From positions 124,001 through 188,000 of the forward strand of contig CBDHHC010000004.1 in the NCBI GenBank assembly GCA_965263345.1: DNA of 64,000 nucleotides. The letters run 5' to 3'. Position numbers and translations under genes: made by a program. Under the pieces are notes generated by a model. It was not told the origin of the DNA and did not search any database. It was given only the letters and a program-made list of their open reading frames with translations. Every line of letters begins with the position of its first letter. The first letter of the stretch is position 1. This document shows, in pieces, positions 1 through 8,330 of this stretch. This DNA is from CBDHHC01 sp965263345. Lineage in GTDB: Bacteria > Pseudomonadota > Alphaproteobacteria > Rhizobiales > CBDHHC01.

Positions 1-1172
1 CTGTGGTGCGTGCCTCTCTTGCAAAAATTCCTATTATTTTGGCTTCAGCCACGCCATCAGTTGAGAGTTTTGTTAATGTTAAACATGGAAGATATCAACA
101 TATTCAACTTAAAGAGCGGTTTTCAGGGCGATCTCTTCCAAGAATTGAAGCTATTGACCTTAAGGCATTTCCTCCTGAGAAAGGACATTGGCTTAGTCCT
201 GTCCTAATCAAGGCTATTCAAGAAAAGTTAGCACTTAATGAGCAAAGCTTACTCTTTTTAAACAGACGAGGGTATGCCCCACTTACATTATGTCGTGCAT
301 GTGGTTTACGGTTCGATTGCCCCCAGTGTTCTGCGTGGCTTGTGGACCACAGATTCCGCAATCGCTTACAATGCCATCATTGTGGATTTTCAACGCCATT
401 GCCTAAAACTTGTCCTAAATGCAAAACAGAAAACAGTCTGGTTCCATGCGGTCCAGGTGTTGAGCGTGTGGCGGAAGATGTACAAGAACTTTTTCCAGAG
501 GCCTCTACTGTTATACTATCAAGTGATGTTGCCCCAAATATTGGTGCATTAAAGAATATCATTCAAAAAATCTCTGACGGCGATGCTGATATAATTATTG
601 GGACCCAAATTGTTGCTAAAGGGCATAATTTTCCTAGATTGACGCTTGTTGGTGTCGTAGATGGAGATCTTGGATTAGGCCAATCAGATCCTAGAGCCTG
701 TGAGAGAACATTTCAACTTATTCAACAAGTCACAGGACGCGCAGGACGTTTTGCAGATAATGGTGTTGGTTATATTCAAACGCATCTTCCTGATCATCCG
801 GTTATGGATGCTCTTATTTCAGGTGATAGAGAAGACTTTATAGAACGTGAAATCCAGAATCGACATAGTGCTGGGTGGCCTCCTTTTGGACGACTTGCCT
901 CATTAATTATTTCAGCACGTATGAAAGAACTTGCATTTGAATTTGCCCGTCAACTTGTATTGAAAGCTCCAAAAGTGAATTCTTTAACACTTCTTGGTCC
1001 AGCGGAAGCTCCCATAGCTGTTATTCGTGGGAGATACAGATATAGAATCTTAGTCAAAACGGCAAAAGATGTAGACTTACAATCCTTTCTTAATGTCTGG
1101 CTTAATGGCATTCAGAAACCGAAAGGAGACCTTCGTCTATCCGTAGATATTGACCCATATAACTTTCTATGA
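1..1172 (+). CDS. priA: Primosomal protein N' (replication restart helicase PriA), C-terminal part
   Basis: The gene is cut by the left edge; about 389 C-terminal residues are present. PriA is the 3'-5' superfamily 2 helicase that reloads the replisome at collapsed forks. Visible are the helicase motif LASATPSVES, the paired zinc-binding cysteines (CRAC, CPQC, CHHC, CPKC) that interrupt the helicase core, GPGVERVAEDV, the DADIIIGTQIVAKGHNFP motif and the QQVTGRAGR motif VI, followed by the C-terminal domain ending at a TGA. The gene lies just before atpH, an arrangement common in alphaproteobacteria. Identity is secure. The true start lies outside the window. Confidence 0.97.
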   Translation, partial: VVRASLAKIPIILASATPSVESFVNVKHGRYQHIQLKERFSGRSLPRIEAIDLKAFPPEKGHWLSPVLIKAIQEKLALNEQSLLFLNRRGYAPLTLCRACGLRFDCPQCSAWLVDHRFRNRLQCHHCGFSTPLPKTCPKCKTENSLVPCGPGVERVAEDVQELFPEASTVILSSDVAPNIGALKNIIQKISDGDADIIIGTQIVAKGHNFPRLTLVGVVDGDLGLGQSDPRACERTFQLIQQVTGRAGRFADNGVGYIQTHLPDHPVMDALISGDREDFIEREIQNRHSAGWPPFGRLASLIISARMKELAFEFARQLVLKAPKVNSLTLLGPAEAPIAVIRGRYRYRILVKTAKDVDLQSFLNVWLNGIQKPKGDLRLSVDIDPYNFL

Positions 1173-1465
1173 AGCAGTTTGTTTTTTATTGTTTTGGAAA
1201 AAGCAGGCATTCTTTTTAAGTATATGTGATTAAAACATCTTTCTTGACAAAAAAAGTGTCAAAAATCCCCAAGATGCGTCAATCCGCCAGGTATGTGTTA
1301 TTGCATAGCGGAAGTGCGTATGATAGAGGATCTCAATCTCATCTGTTTGTTTACTCTGCTTTATGTACACACTCAGTTTGTGAGATCTAAGGTGATTTAA
1401 ATAATTTTAATGATTTGCTTTATTATTATAAAGTTAAATCGGATAATTCCAGCAAGAGCATTCAC

Positions 1466-2026
1466 GTGTCGAGCGATCATTCAATAGCAACAGGTATGTC
1501 AGGGCGCTACGCAAGAGCGCTGTTTGAATTAGCACAAGAACAGAATAAATTAGACGAGATAAAGTCTGATTTAGACAGTTTTGCTTCAATTATGGCTGAG
1601 AGTGATGATTTCACTCGTTTGGTCATTAGCCCTATTTTTTCCGCGGAAGAACAAAATAGTGCTTTGAATGCGATTTTACCTCGCACAAACATTTCGGATA
1701 TTTCAGTTAATTTCTTCAAGCTTGTTGCTCGTAATCGCAGATTATTTGCGATTGAGCGCATTATTGCTGATTATAATGCTTTATTGGCGAAACATCGTGG
1801 TGAAGTGACCGCATATGTTTCTTCTGCATCACAGCTTGATGAAATGCAACTTACTGAATTAAAAAATACTTTAAAACAAGCTGTTGGCCAGGATATACAA
1901 GTTGAAGCGACAGTCGATCCTTCATTGCTTGGTGGACTAGTAGTCAAGGTGGGCAGCCGTATGATTGACGATTCACTTAAAACAAAATTAGACAGTCTTA
2001 AAAACGCTATGAAAGAGGTGGGCTGA
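1466..2026 (+). CDS. atpH: F1F0 ATP synthase subunit delta
   Basis: Subunit delta (OSCP-like) joins the F1 catalytic head to the peripheral stalk. The frame is open from 1415, but I chose the GTG at 1466 (186 aa). It gives the usual alphaproteobacterial N-terminus with SGRYARALFELA about ten residues in, and the longer form starts with an unusual TTG and a low-complexity leader. The C-terminus has the conserved PSLLGGLVVKVGSRMIDDSL signature. The stop overlaps the atpA start (TGATG), so the two are translationally coupled. The roughly 290 bp between priA and this gene holds no further gene; an ATG-less promoter must lie there, but I could not place it convincingly. Confidence 0.95.
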   Translation: MSSDHSIATGMSGRYARALFELAQEQNKLDEIKSDLDSFASIMAESDDFTRLVISPIFSAEEQNSALNAILPRTNISDISVNFFKLVARNRRLFAIERIIADYNALLAKHRGEVTAYVSSASQLDEMQLTELKNTLKQAVGQDIQVEATVDPSLLGGLVVKVGSRMIDDSLKTKLDSLKNAMKEVG

Positions 2027-3558
2027 TGGACATTCGGGCCGCGGAAATCTCCTCAATCCTGAAGGAGCAAATTGCAAATTTTGGGAAAGAGGCTGAAGTC
2101 TCGGAAATTGGGCAGGTGTTGTCTGTAGGTGACGGTATTGCTCGTGTATATGGTTTGGATAATGTCCAAGCCGGTGAAATGGTTGAGTTCCCTGGTGGCA
2201 TTAAGGGAATGGCTCTTAACCTAGAGGTTGATAATGTTGGTGTCGTGATTTTCGGTGACGACAGAACCATTAAAGAAGGCGATACAGTTAAACGTACTGG
2301 AGCAATTGTTGAGGTTCCAGTTGGTAAGGGTCTTCTTGGTCGTGTTGTTGATGGTCTTGGTAATCCAATTGACGGTAAAGGCCCAATCACAAGTACGGAA
2401 AATAGCCTCGTTGAGGTTAAAGCGCCTGGTATCCTACCTAGAAAATCTGTACATGAGCCTATGCAGACTGGCCTGAAAGCCATCGATGCTCTTATTCCAA
2501 TCGGTCGTGGTCAACGTGAGCTTATCATTGGTGACCGTCAGACTGGTAAGACTGCTGTTGCTCTTGATGCTATTTTGAACCAAAAGCCTATTAATGAAGG
2601 CAATGATGAAAGCAAGAAGCTTTACTGCATTTATGTTGCTGTTGGTCAAAAACGCTCAACTGTTGCTCAGTTCGTTAAGTCATTGGAAGAAAATGGCGCG
2701 CTAGAATACTCTATTGTAGTTGCGGCAACGGCTTCAGACCCAGCGCCTATGCAATTCCTAGCACCTTATACGGGCACTGCTATGGGTGAATATTTCCGTG
2801 ACAATGGTATGCATGCCATGATTACGTATGATGATTTGACAAAGCAAGCGGTTGCTTATCGTCAAATGTCATTGCTTCTTCGTCGTCCTCCTGGACGTGA
2901 AGCATATCCTGGTGACGTTTTCTATCTTCACTCACGCCTACTAGAGCGTTCTGCGAAATTGAATGAAGATCATGGTGCAGGTTCTTTGACAGCTCTTCCA
3001 GTTGTTGAAACACAAGCAAACGACGTATCTGCATATATTCCAACAAACGTGATTTCGATTACAGATGGTCAGATCTTTCTTGAGACAGATCTTTTCTATC
3101 AAGGTATTCGTCCTGCCGTGAATGTTGGTCTTTCGGTTTCTCGTGTGGGATCTTCTGCACAAATTAAGGCAATGAAACAGGTTGCCGGTGCAATTAAAGG
3201 TGAGCTTGCACAATACAGGGAAATGGCTGCTTTTGCTCAGTTCGGCTCAGACCTTGATGCTGCTACACAAAAACTACTTGCTCGTGGCGCTCGTCTGACA
3301 GAACTTTTGAAACAAGCACAGTTTTCACCATTGAAAGTTGAAGAGCAGGTTGTTTCAATCTTTGCTGGTACTAAGGGGTATCTTGATACTATTGAAGTTT
3401 CTGATGTTGGACGCTTCGAAGATGGACTTCTTCGTTATATGCGCGATGAGCACCAGGATGTTCTTGATACAATCAGGGAAGAGCAGAAAATTTCACCTGA
3501 AACAGAAGAAAAAATTAAAGCTGCACTCGATAGTTTTGCTAAATCATTCGCAGCTTAA
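2026..3558 (+). CDS. atpA: F1F0 ATP synthase subunit alpha
   Basis: Non-catalytic nucleotide-binding subunit of the F1 hexamer, 510 aa, the normal family length. The N-terminal helix that contacts delta (MDIRAAEISSILKEQI) is followed by the beta-barrel domain. The Walker A motif GDRQTGKT lies near residue 170, and the region around residue 370 carries the NVGLSVSRVGSSAQ signature. The C-terminal helical domain is complete. It overlaps atpH by one base and is followed 67 bp later by atpG. Between them, at 3581-3602, a short hairpin with a CCCTCAGAT stem may act as an mRNA processing or stability element. Confidence 0.98.
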   Translation: MDIRAAEISSILKEQIANFGKEAEVSEIGQVLSVGDGIARVYGLDNVQAGEMVEFPGGIKGMALNLEVDNVGVVIFGDDRTIKEGDTVKRTGAIVEVPVGKGLLGRVVDGLGNPIDGKGPITSTENSLVEVKAPGILPRKSVHEPMQTGLKAIDALIPIGRGQRELIIGDRQTGKTAVALDAILNQKPINEGNDESKKLYCIYVAVGQKRSTVAQFVKSLEENGALEYSIVVAATASDPAPMQFLAPYTGTAMGEYFRDNGMHAMITYDDLTKQAVAYRQMSLLLRRPPGREAYPGDVFYLHSRLLERSAKLNEDHGAGSLTALPVVETQANDVSAYIPTNVISITDGQIFLETDLFYQGIRPAVNVGLSVSRVGSSAQIKAMKQVAGAIKGELAQYREMAAFAQFGSDLDAATQKLLARGARLTELLKQAQFSPLKVEEQVVSIFAGTKGYLDTIEVSDVGRFEDGLLRYMRDEHQDVLDTIREEQKISPETEEKIKAALDSFAKSFAA

Positions 3559-3625
3559 GATAATATACCATTAGACTATTCCCTCAGATTATTATCTGGG
3601 GGATTTATGGGAGATGTGAGGCACA

Positions 3626-4468
3626 ATGCCTAGCTTAAAGGACCTTAGAAACAGGATCTCGTCGGTTAAAGCGACACAGAAGATCACCAAGGCCATGCAG
3701 ATGGTGGCAGCAGCAAAATTGCGCCGTGCACAAGAGGCTGCGGAAGCAGCTCGTCCTTTTGCTGAGAGCATGGATAAGGTTTTAGCAAATTTAAATGAGA
3801 AGATCACAGATAGAAGTGGTGCTTCTCCATTGCTGATTGGTACTGGCAAAGAAGATGTTCATTTGCTTGTTGTTGCAACTGCAGAACGCGGTTTGTGCGG
3901 AGGTTTTAATACCAATATTGCAAGATTAGCTAGAGAACATGCCAAAAAGCTTATAGCAAGTGGCAAATCGGTGAGAATTCTTTGCGTTGGTAAGAAAGGC
4001 TTTGATGCCTTGAAGACTGAGTATAAGGACTTTATCCTTGATACGATTGATATGCGCGAAGTAAAATCAGTTGGGTTCGCAGATGCAAATAATATTGCGA
4101 AACGGGTTTTGTCGATGTTTGCTGATAAAGAGTTCGATGTTTGCACACTCTTTTTCTCAGAATTCCAATCCGTGATTGCACAAGTTCCAACTGCTTTACA
4201 ACTTATTCCAGCTAAACTTCCAGAAACACAAGATGATGATAAGCCGTCTGATACTGGGTCTTTAGCTATTTATGAATATGAGCCTAGCGAAGAAGAAATT
4301 TTAACAGATCTTCTACCGCGTAATGTTGCAACCCAAATATTTAGAGCTTTGCTCGAGAATGCTGCTTCTGAGCAAGGCGCTCGAATGACTGCGATGGATA
4401 ATGCGACACGCAACGCAGGTGACATGATTAAGAAATTGACATTGAGCTATAACCGCTCACGTCATTGA
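3626..4468 (+). CDS. atpG: F1F0 ATP synthase subunit gamma
   Basis: Central rotor shaft of F1, 280 aa. The N-terminal coiled-coil signature (LRNRISSVKATQKITKAMQMVAAAKL) and the C-terminal helix with TAMDNATRNAGDMIKKLTL are both present. A GAGG ribosome binding site lies four bases before the ATG. The middle Rossmann-like domain contains ATAERGLCGGFNTNI. It is the third gene of the operon; the next open frame is the small membrane protein gene at 4538. Confidence 0.97.
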   Translation: MPSLKDLRNRISSVKATQKITKAMQMVAAAKLRRAQEAAEAARPFAESMDKVLANLNEKITDRSGASPLLIGTGKEDVHLLVVATAERGLCGGFNTNIARLAREHAKKLIASGKSVRILCVGKKGFDALKTEYKDFILDTIDMREVKSVGFADANNIAKRVLSMFADKEFDVCTLFFSEFQSVIAQVPTALQLIPAKLPETQDDDKPSDTGSLAIYEYEPSEEEILTDLLPRNVATQIFRALLENAASEQGARMTAMDNATRNAGDMIKKLTLSYNRSRH

Positions 4469-4537
4469 AATTGCAATGATTACGAAAGAACTTATTGAAA
4501 TCGTCTCAGGTCAGCAAATTCACAGGAGAAGCTTATA

Positions 4538-4765
4538 ATGCATAGTGCCATTATTGGATATTCTTTCAGTCTGCTTAGTTTAATCATTTCAGGCATATGC
4601 CTTGGGATTGGGGTGAGTATGAAGAAGAACGTTAAATGGTATGAAGTTGTTGTTTTAAGCCCTGACAAAAAGCTGGTTTTTGGAACAGATGATAAAGATA
4701 AAGCAACATTATTTGCATCCGCAATTAAGACAGCACAAGACTTGAACACTTTTTCGGAAACTTGA
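4538..4765 (+). CDS. Small single-pass membrane protein inserted between atpG and atpD
   Basis: I do not recognise this 75-aa protein. It starts at an ATG with a good site (ACAGGAGAAG) upstream. Residues about 6-27 form one hydrophobic segment (IIGYSFSLLSLIISGICLGIG), followed by KKNVKWYEVVVLSPDKKLVFGTDDKD and a short helical tail, so the soluble part is probably about 45 residues. It is in the same direction as the atp genes, 69 bp after atpG and 80 bp before atpD, so it should be co-transcribed with the F1 genes. A role in ATP synthase assembly or regulation is possible only from position. Confidence 0.75.
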   Translation: MHSAIIGYSFSLLSLIISGICLGIGVSMKKNVKWYEVVVLSPDKKLVFGTDDKDKATLFASAIKTAQDLNTFSET

Positions 4766-4845
4766 GATATAAATTTTGAAGTAAACGAATAAACAATTAT
4801 AGGAAAATGGCCTCAGTTGAAAGTGACGAACACGAGGAAGTCAAA

Positions 4846-6270
4846 ATGGCAGAAAACCAAGTCGGTAAAGTCCGACAAGTGATGGGCGCGGTGGTTGACG
4901 TGCAGTTTGATGGTCATCTACCAGCAATTTTGAATGCACTTGAAACAGAGAATAAAGGAACCCGCCTGGTTCTTGAAGTTGCTCAGCATTTGGGTGAAAA
5001 TATGGTTCGCACAATTGCGATGGACTCGACTGAAGGTCTTGTTCGTGGTCAAGATGTGGCGGATACTGGAGAGCCAATTGCCGTTCCTGTTGGCGAAGGC
5101 ACTCTAGGGCGTATCCTTAATGTGGTTGGCGACCCAGTGGATGATGCTGGTCCTGTTTCTTATGACACAAAGCGTCCTATTCATGCTCAAGCTCCAAGCT
5201 TTATTGAACAGTCTACAGAATCAGAAATTCTTGAGACAGGCATTAAAGTCGTTGATCTTCTCGCACCATATGCAAAAGGTGGTAAGATTGGTCTGTTCGG
5301 TGGTGCCGGTGTTGGTAAGACCGTTTTGATTATGGAATTGATCAATAATATCGCGAAAGGCCATGGTGGTTACTCCGTTTTCGCTGGTGTTGGTGAGAGA
5401 ACACGTGAAGGTAATGACCTTTACTGGGAGATGATCGAATCAAATGTGAACAAAGAAGGGGGCGGTGAAGGCTCTAAATGTTCACTTGTTTATGGTCAGA
5501 TGAATGAGCCTCCAGGAGCCCGTGCTCGTGTTGCTCTTTCCGGTTTGACAATTGCGGAAGATTTCCGTGACAAAGGGCAGGACGTTCTTTTCTTCGTTGA
5601 TAATATTTTCCGCTTTACTCAGGCTGGTTCTGAGGTGTCTGCCCTGCTTGGTCGTATTCCTTCTGCGGTGGGATATCAGCCAACACTTGCAACAGATATG
5701 GGTGGTATGCAGGAGCGTATTACAACGACAACCAAAGGTTCGATTACTTCGGTGCAAGCCGTTTACGTCCCAGCTGACGACTTGACTGACCCAGCGCCTG
5801 CTTCGACATTCGCGCACTTGGACGCAACAACGGTTCTTTCTCGTTCGATTGCTGAGAAGGGTATTTATCCTGCGGTTGACCCGCTTGATTCATCGTCTCG
5901 TGTTCTTGAGCCACGTGTTGTTGGTGAAGAGCATTATGCGGTTGCTCGTCAGGTTCAGGAGATTTTGCAGCGTTATAAAGCTCTACAAGATATCATCGCA
6001 ATCCTTGGTATGGACGAGCTTTCTGAAGAAGATAAGATGACTGTTGCTCGTGCTCGTAAGATTGAGCGTTTCTTGTCACAGCCATTCCATGTTGCTGAGA
6101 TCTTTACTGGTGCGCCTGGTGTCCTTGTGAAACTTGAAGATACAATTAAAGGCTTTAAAGGTCTTTGTAATGGTGATTATGACCATCTTCCAGAGCAAGC
6201 TTTCTACATGGTTGGTACTATGGAAGAAGCAATTGCTAAAGCTGAGAAAATGGCTTCGGAAGCTGCTTAA
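4846..6270 (+). CDS. atpD: F1F0 ATP synthase subunit beta
   Basis: Catalytic subunit of F1, 474 aa from the ATG at 4846. The frame extends 13 codons further upstream, but the chosen ATG has a strong GAGGAAG site and gives the expected MAENQVGKVRQVMGAVVDV start. Walker A is GGAGVGKT, the catalytic Glu lies in GVGERTREGNDLY, and Walker B is in VLFFVDNIFRFTQ. The C-terminal domain carries the DELSEEDKMTVARARKIERF DELSEED loop. It is followed by 418 bp of repeat-rich non-coding DNA before atpC, an unusually wide gap inside this operon. Confidence 0.98.
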   Translation: MAENQVGKVRQVMGAVVDVQFDGHLPAILNALETENKGTRLVLEVAQHLGENMVRTIAMDSTEGLVRGQDVADTGEPIAVPVGEGTLGRILNVVGDPVDDAGPVSYDTKRPIHAQAPSFIEQSTESEILETGIKVVDLLAPYAKGGKIGLFGGAGVGKTVLIMELINNIAKGHGGYSVFAGVGERTREGNDLYWEMIESNVNKEGGGEGSKCSLVYGQMNEPPGARARVALSGLTIAEDFRDKGQDVLFFVDNIFRFTQAGSEVSALLGRIPSAVGYQPTLATDMGGMQERITTTTKGSITSVQAVYVPADDLTDPAPASTFAHLDATTVLSRSIAEKGIYPAVDPLDSSSRVLEPRVVGEEHYAVARQVQEILQRYKALQDIIAILGMDELSEEDKMTVARARKIERFLSQPFHVAEIFTGAPGVLVKLEDTIKGFKGLCNGDYDHLPEQAFYMVGTMEEAIAKAEKMASEAA

Positions 6271-6334
6271 TTTAATCTTATGTGTGCGTTCAAGCGCCAC
6301 GCAGGCTGCGCGCCTCAATGGCGCTAGTTCTCAG

Positions 6335-6354
6335 AAGAATGCTGTTGCATTCTT
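6335..6354. repeat. Isolated hairpin of the composite repeat family
   Basis: Perfect 8-bp inverted repeat AAGAATGC/GCATTCTT with a TGTT loop, followed by ATCGTCC. The same end hairpin (GAATGC-CTTC-GCATTC) followed by TTGTCC recurs near 7861-7888, and a different-sequence hairpin followed by TATCGTCC closes the tandem repeat at about 6626. It appears to be the terminal module of the same element family. Confidence 0.7.
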
Positions 6355-6390
6355 CATCGTCCATATTCTTGCTATTGCAAGACGGGCTTC

Positions 6391-6620
6391 GAGGTCCTCA
6401 AACGATCACTCAGTGATTGTTATATAGTTTTCTCGCTCACGCGAATTTGCTAACGCAAATCGCTCCGCGGGGGCGGGCTAACAAGCCCGAGGTCCTCAAA
6501 CGATCACTTAGTGATCGTTATATAGTTTTCTCGCTCACGCGAATTTGCTAACGCAAATCGCTCCGCGGGGGCGGGCTAACAAGCCCGAGGTCCTCAAACG
6601 ATCACTTAGTGATCGTTATC
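6391..6620. repeat. Tandem 98-bp hairpin repeat between atpD and atpC
   Basis: Two full 98-bp units start at 6391 and 6489, and a third, partial unit starts at 6587 with GAGGTCCTCAAACGATCAC. The two full units are almost identical; the visible differences are in the AGTGATYG hairpin arm. Each unit holds three inverted repeats: AACGATCACT/AGTGATCGTT around a one-base centre, GCGAATTTGC/GCAAATCGC, and GGGCT-AACA-AGCCC. There is no open frame. Transcripts of the atp operon must cross it, so the hairpins may affect mRNA stability or atpC expression. Confidence 0.9.
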
Positions 6621-6688
6621 GTCCAGGAAGTCTCTTTTGGAGTTTTCCTGACAGGTGAATGAATTTTAAGTTGTAAAGGCGAAGCTCA

Positions 6689-7096
6689 ATGGCTAGCACT
6701 TTTAAATTTGAACTTGTGTCTCCAGAGAAACGTTTGATCTCTGAAGAGGTTGAGCATGTGGTTGTTCCGAGTGTAGAAGGTGACTTTGGGGTTCTGCCTC
6801 AGCATGCTCCTGTTCTGGCAACTTTGCGTCCTGGCATTCTTCAGGTCTTGAATGCAGATTATTCTGTTCAGAAACGCATTTATGTTCGTGGTGGTATTGC
6901 GGATGTGAATGCGAATGGTCTGACAGTTCTGGCTCAACAAGCTGTTGACCTAACTGACTTTGACAAAGCTGCTATTGACCAAGAAATTGATAAGGTTCAA
7001 GGCGAACTTCAAGAAGCCACAGACCAAGATACAAAACTTATGACCCAGGCTGCTCTTGACCAACTTGAAGAGCTCAAAGCTGGTGCGGTTTTATAA
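6689..7096 (+). CDS. atpC: F1F0 ATP synthase subunit epsilon
   Basis: Rotor subunit epsilon, 135 aa, last gene of the operon. The N-terminal beta-sandwich is typical: FELVSPEKRLISEEVEHVVV, then EGDFGVLPQHAPVLATLRPG. The C-terminal helical hairpin that can inhibit hydrolysis is present (about residues 90-130). The start has GGCGAAGCTCA upstream, a weak site. A (TAA)n run begins at the stop codon and leads into a clear intrinsic terminator. Confidence 0.96.
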   Translation: MASTFKFELVSPEKRLISEEVEHVVVPSVEGDFGVLPQHAPVLATLRPGILQVLNADYSVQKRIYVRGGIADVNANGLTVLAQQAVDLTDFDKAAIDQEIDKVQGELQEATDQDTKLMTQAALDQLEELKAGAVL

Positions 7097-7125
7097 TAAT
7101 AATAATAATAAAAATACCAGACTTT

Positions 7126-7154
7126 AAAAGCCGGGCTTTTGTCCGGCTTTTTTT
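7126..7154 (+). terminator. Intrinsic terminator of the atp operon
   Basis: Stem AAAAGCCGG/CCGGCTTTT with an 8-base loop, followed by a run of T. It lies 30 bp after atpC and ends the F1 operon. Confidence 0.93.
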
Positions 7155-7322
7155 ATGAGGGGAGGTCTGTGCCTCTGTTACGGAAAATTAATTCCAAATA
7201 AATATCACTTCAATTTCTCGTTAGATATACATTTGATACTGGTGTTTATCTTATACACTTCTATATTGTTCCTTAGATATATCCAACTCATTAGGCATGA
7301 TAAACACCCTAGGACAAATACT

Positions 7323-7757
7323 ATGAAAGCTACTCTATTATTGGCACTCAGAACAACTTTGGGCCTTCTTCTCATCATTTGGGGCCTCGTTAAAGTGATG
7401 GCTGGGGCAAAGGCGATACAGGTTTCGGACAAATATTATGAAGGTATTTTAAGTGCTGAGTATCTTCAGCCATTGCTTGGCTGGGGTGAAGTGGTGCTTG
7501 GGGTTTTTGTTATATTGGGGCTCTTCCGCAAGGTTACTTATACACTTCAAGCTGTTGTTCTTGTCCTTGGGACTTTGGCGATCTGGAAGTTTATTCTTGA
7601 TCCTTTCGGGTTATATTTGGTGGATGAGGCTTCGCGGAAAATTCTGTTCTTCCCGTCTTCGACTGTGGCAATTGCTTCACTTATTATGTTGGTGTTTATC
7701 TCTGATGATCGGTTCTCCTTGGATCGGTTGTTTTTTGGTGAGAAAGGTAATGACTAA
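7323..7757 (+). CDS. DoxX-like small integral membrane protein
   Basis: 144 aa from the ATG at 7323, which has AGGA upstream; the frame is open from 7155 but that leader overlaps the atp terminator region. Four hydrophobic segments are visible, roughly residues 5-25, 49-70, 74-95 and 112-132. The loop between the first two holds KVMAGAKAIQVSDKYYEGILSAEY, and the GWGEVVLGVFVILGLF segment follows the pattern of DoxX/DoxD-family proteins. Function in the cell is unknown; family members are linked to redox or quinone-related membrane processes. Assignment is by pattern only. Confidence 0.7.
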   Translation: MKATLLLALRTTLGLLLIIWGLVKVMAGAKAIQVSDKYYEGILSAEYLQPLLGWGEVVLGVFVILGLFRKVTYTLQAVVLVLGTLAIWKFILDPFGLYLVDEASRKILFFPSSTVAIASLIMLVFISDDRFSLDRLFFGEKGND

Positions 7758-7765
7758 CCAATTTA

Positions 7766-7942
7766 ACAAGCACCGATAGCCCGGCAGTTTTTTGAGTTCA
7801 CGCGAATTTGCTTCGCAAATCGCTGCACAGGCGCAGCGCTTAGCGCCGGGGTCCGCAAAAGAATGCCTTCGCATTCTTTATTGTCCAAGCTTTTTCCTTT
7901 CTCGATTTTGAAACAAAAATACAAGCACCGATAGCCCGGCAG
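7766..7942. repeat. Hairpin module between two 22-bp direct repeats
   Basis: ACAAGCACCGATAGCCCGGCAG occurs twice, at 7766-7787 and 7921-7942 (motif positions given; core CACCGATAGCCCGGC). Between them lies a module related to the 98-bp repeat at 6391: the CACGCGAATTTGC...GCAAATCGC hairpin, a GGCGCAGCGCTTAGCGCC-type GC-rich hairpin, GGGGTCC, then GAATGC-CTTC-GCATTC and TTGTCC. The order of modules matches the atpD-atpC element, but hairpin sequences differ while pairing is kept. Confidence 0.75.
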
Positions 7943-8025
7943 CTTAAAAGCATACCAGGTTGTAAATTCTCAAACGCTGTTTTTTAATTATCAGCTATGA
8001 TCCATCGTTGATCAGAAGTTATTCT

Positions 8026-8167
8026 GACCAACGGCGCAATGGGCTTTTCGCCTCTGAAAATTTGCATAGGCTCCCTGCTGGTTAAAGTGTTGTGGAATCA
8101 TTTGATTCCGCGACAGGTATCCTATGCCTTGTGGGTGACCAGGGGTGAAAAACCCATGCTCGTGGTC
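8026..8167 (+). ncRNA. Rod-shaped structured RNA candidate (possibly 6S RNA)
   Basis: The segment folds into one long interrupted rod. The closing arm GACCAACGGCGCAATGGG pairs with CCCATGCTCGTGGTC, then TTTTCGCC pairs with GGTGAAAA. After a large internal loop, GCATAGG (8064-8070) pairs with CCTATGC (8121-8127). A second internal loop contains CTCCCTGCTGGTTAAAG, and a 12-bp terminal hairpin (TGTTGTGGAATC/GATTCCGCGACA, ATTT loop) closes it. The layout and size of closing stem, central bubble and terminal hairpin resemble 6S RNA, but I could not match conserved bubble sequences with certainty. The rod shape reads the same on either strand, so the strand is inferred from the micro-ORFs downstream. 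Confidence 0.45.
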
Positions 8168-8208
8168 TGTTGCTGTTACGGAACATAAAACTGCCTCGGA
8201 GGTCTAGC

Positions 8209-8271
8209 ATGTCCTTACCTAATATGACCTCGGAACAGCTTAAGAGGCTTGGAGGTCTTTCAATCGATTAA
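8209..8271 (+). CDS. Micro-ORF 1 (20 aa) with a strong ribosome binding site
   Basis: An ATG six bases after a perfect GGAGG (8198-8202) opens a 20-codon frame, MSLPNMTSEQLKRLGGLSID, ending in TAA. The stop overlaps the start of a second micro-ORF (TAATG). The SD region GGAGGTC can pair with GACCTC at 8226-8231 inside the frame, so translation may be gated by folding. Too short for homology by eye; it could be a small protein or a regulatory leader peptide. Confidence 0.4.
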   Translation: MSLPNMTSEQLKRLGGLSID

Positions 8272-8330
8272 TGCATAAAACCTCTGCCTCAAACAGACGC
8301 TTACCATTATATGGGAGGTTTAAAGCGTGA
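8271..8330 (+). CDS. Micro-ORF 2 (19 aa), coupled to micro-ORF 1
   Basis: Starts in the TAATG overlap and encodes MHKTSASNRRLPLYGRFKA. The nearest GGAGG (8251-8255) is 15 bases upstream, too far for ideal initiation, so termination-reinitiation coupling is the likely mode. A third possible start (GTG at 8327, 16 aa, hydrophobic) overlaps its stop and has GGAGG at 8314-8318. That SD can pair with AAACCTC (8278-8284) inside this frame. Whether any of these is translated is unknown. Confidence 0.3.
   Translation: MHKTSASNRRLPLYGRFKA

Noticed and set aside
1244..1290. Sigma-70 promoter for atpH at TTGACA (1244)
   Set aside because: No convincing -10 hexamer 16-18 bases downstream.
6391..6620. 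CRISPR array
   Set aside because: The units are head-to-tail copies of 98 bp without unique spacers and no cas gene is near.
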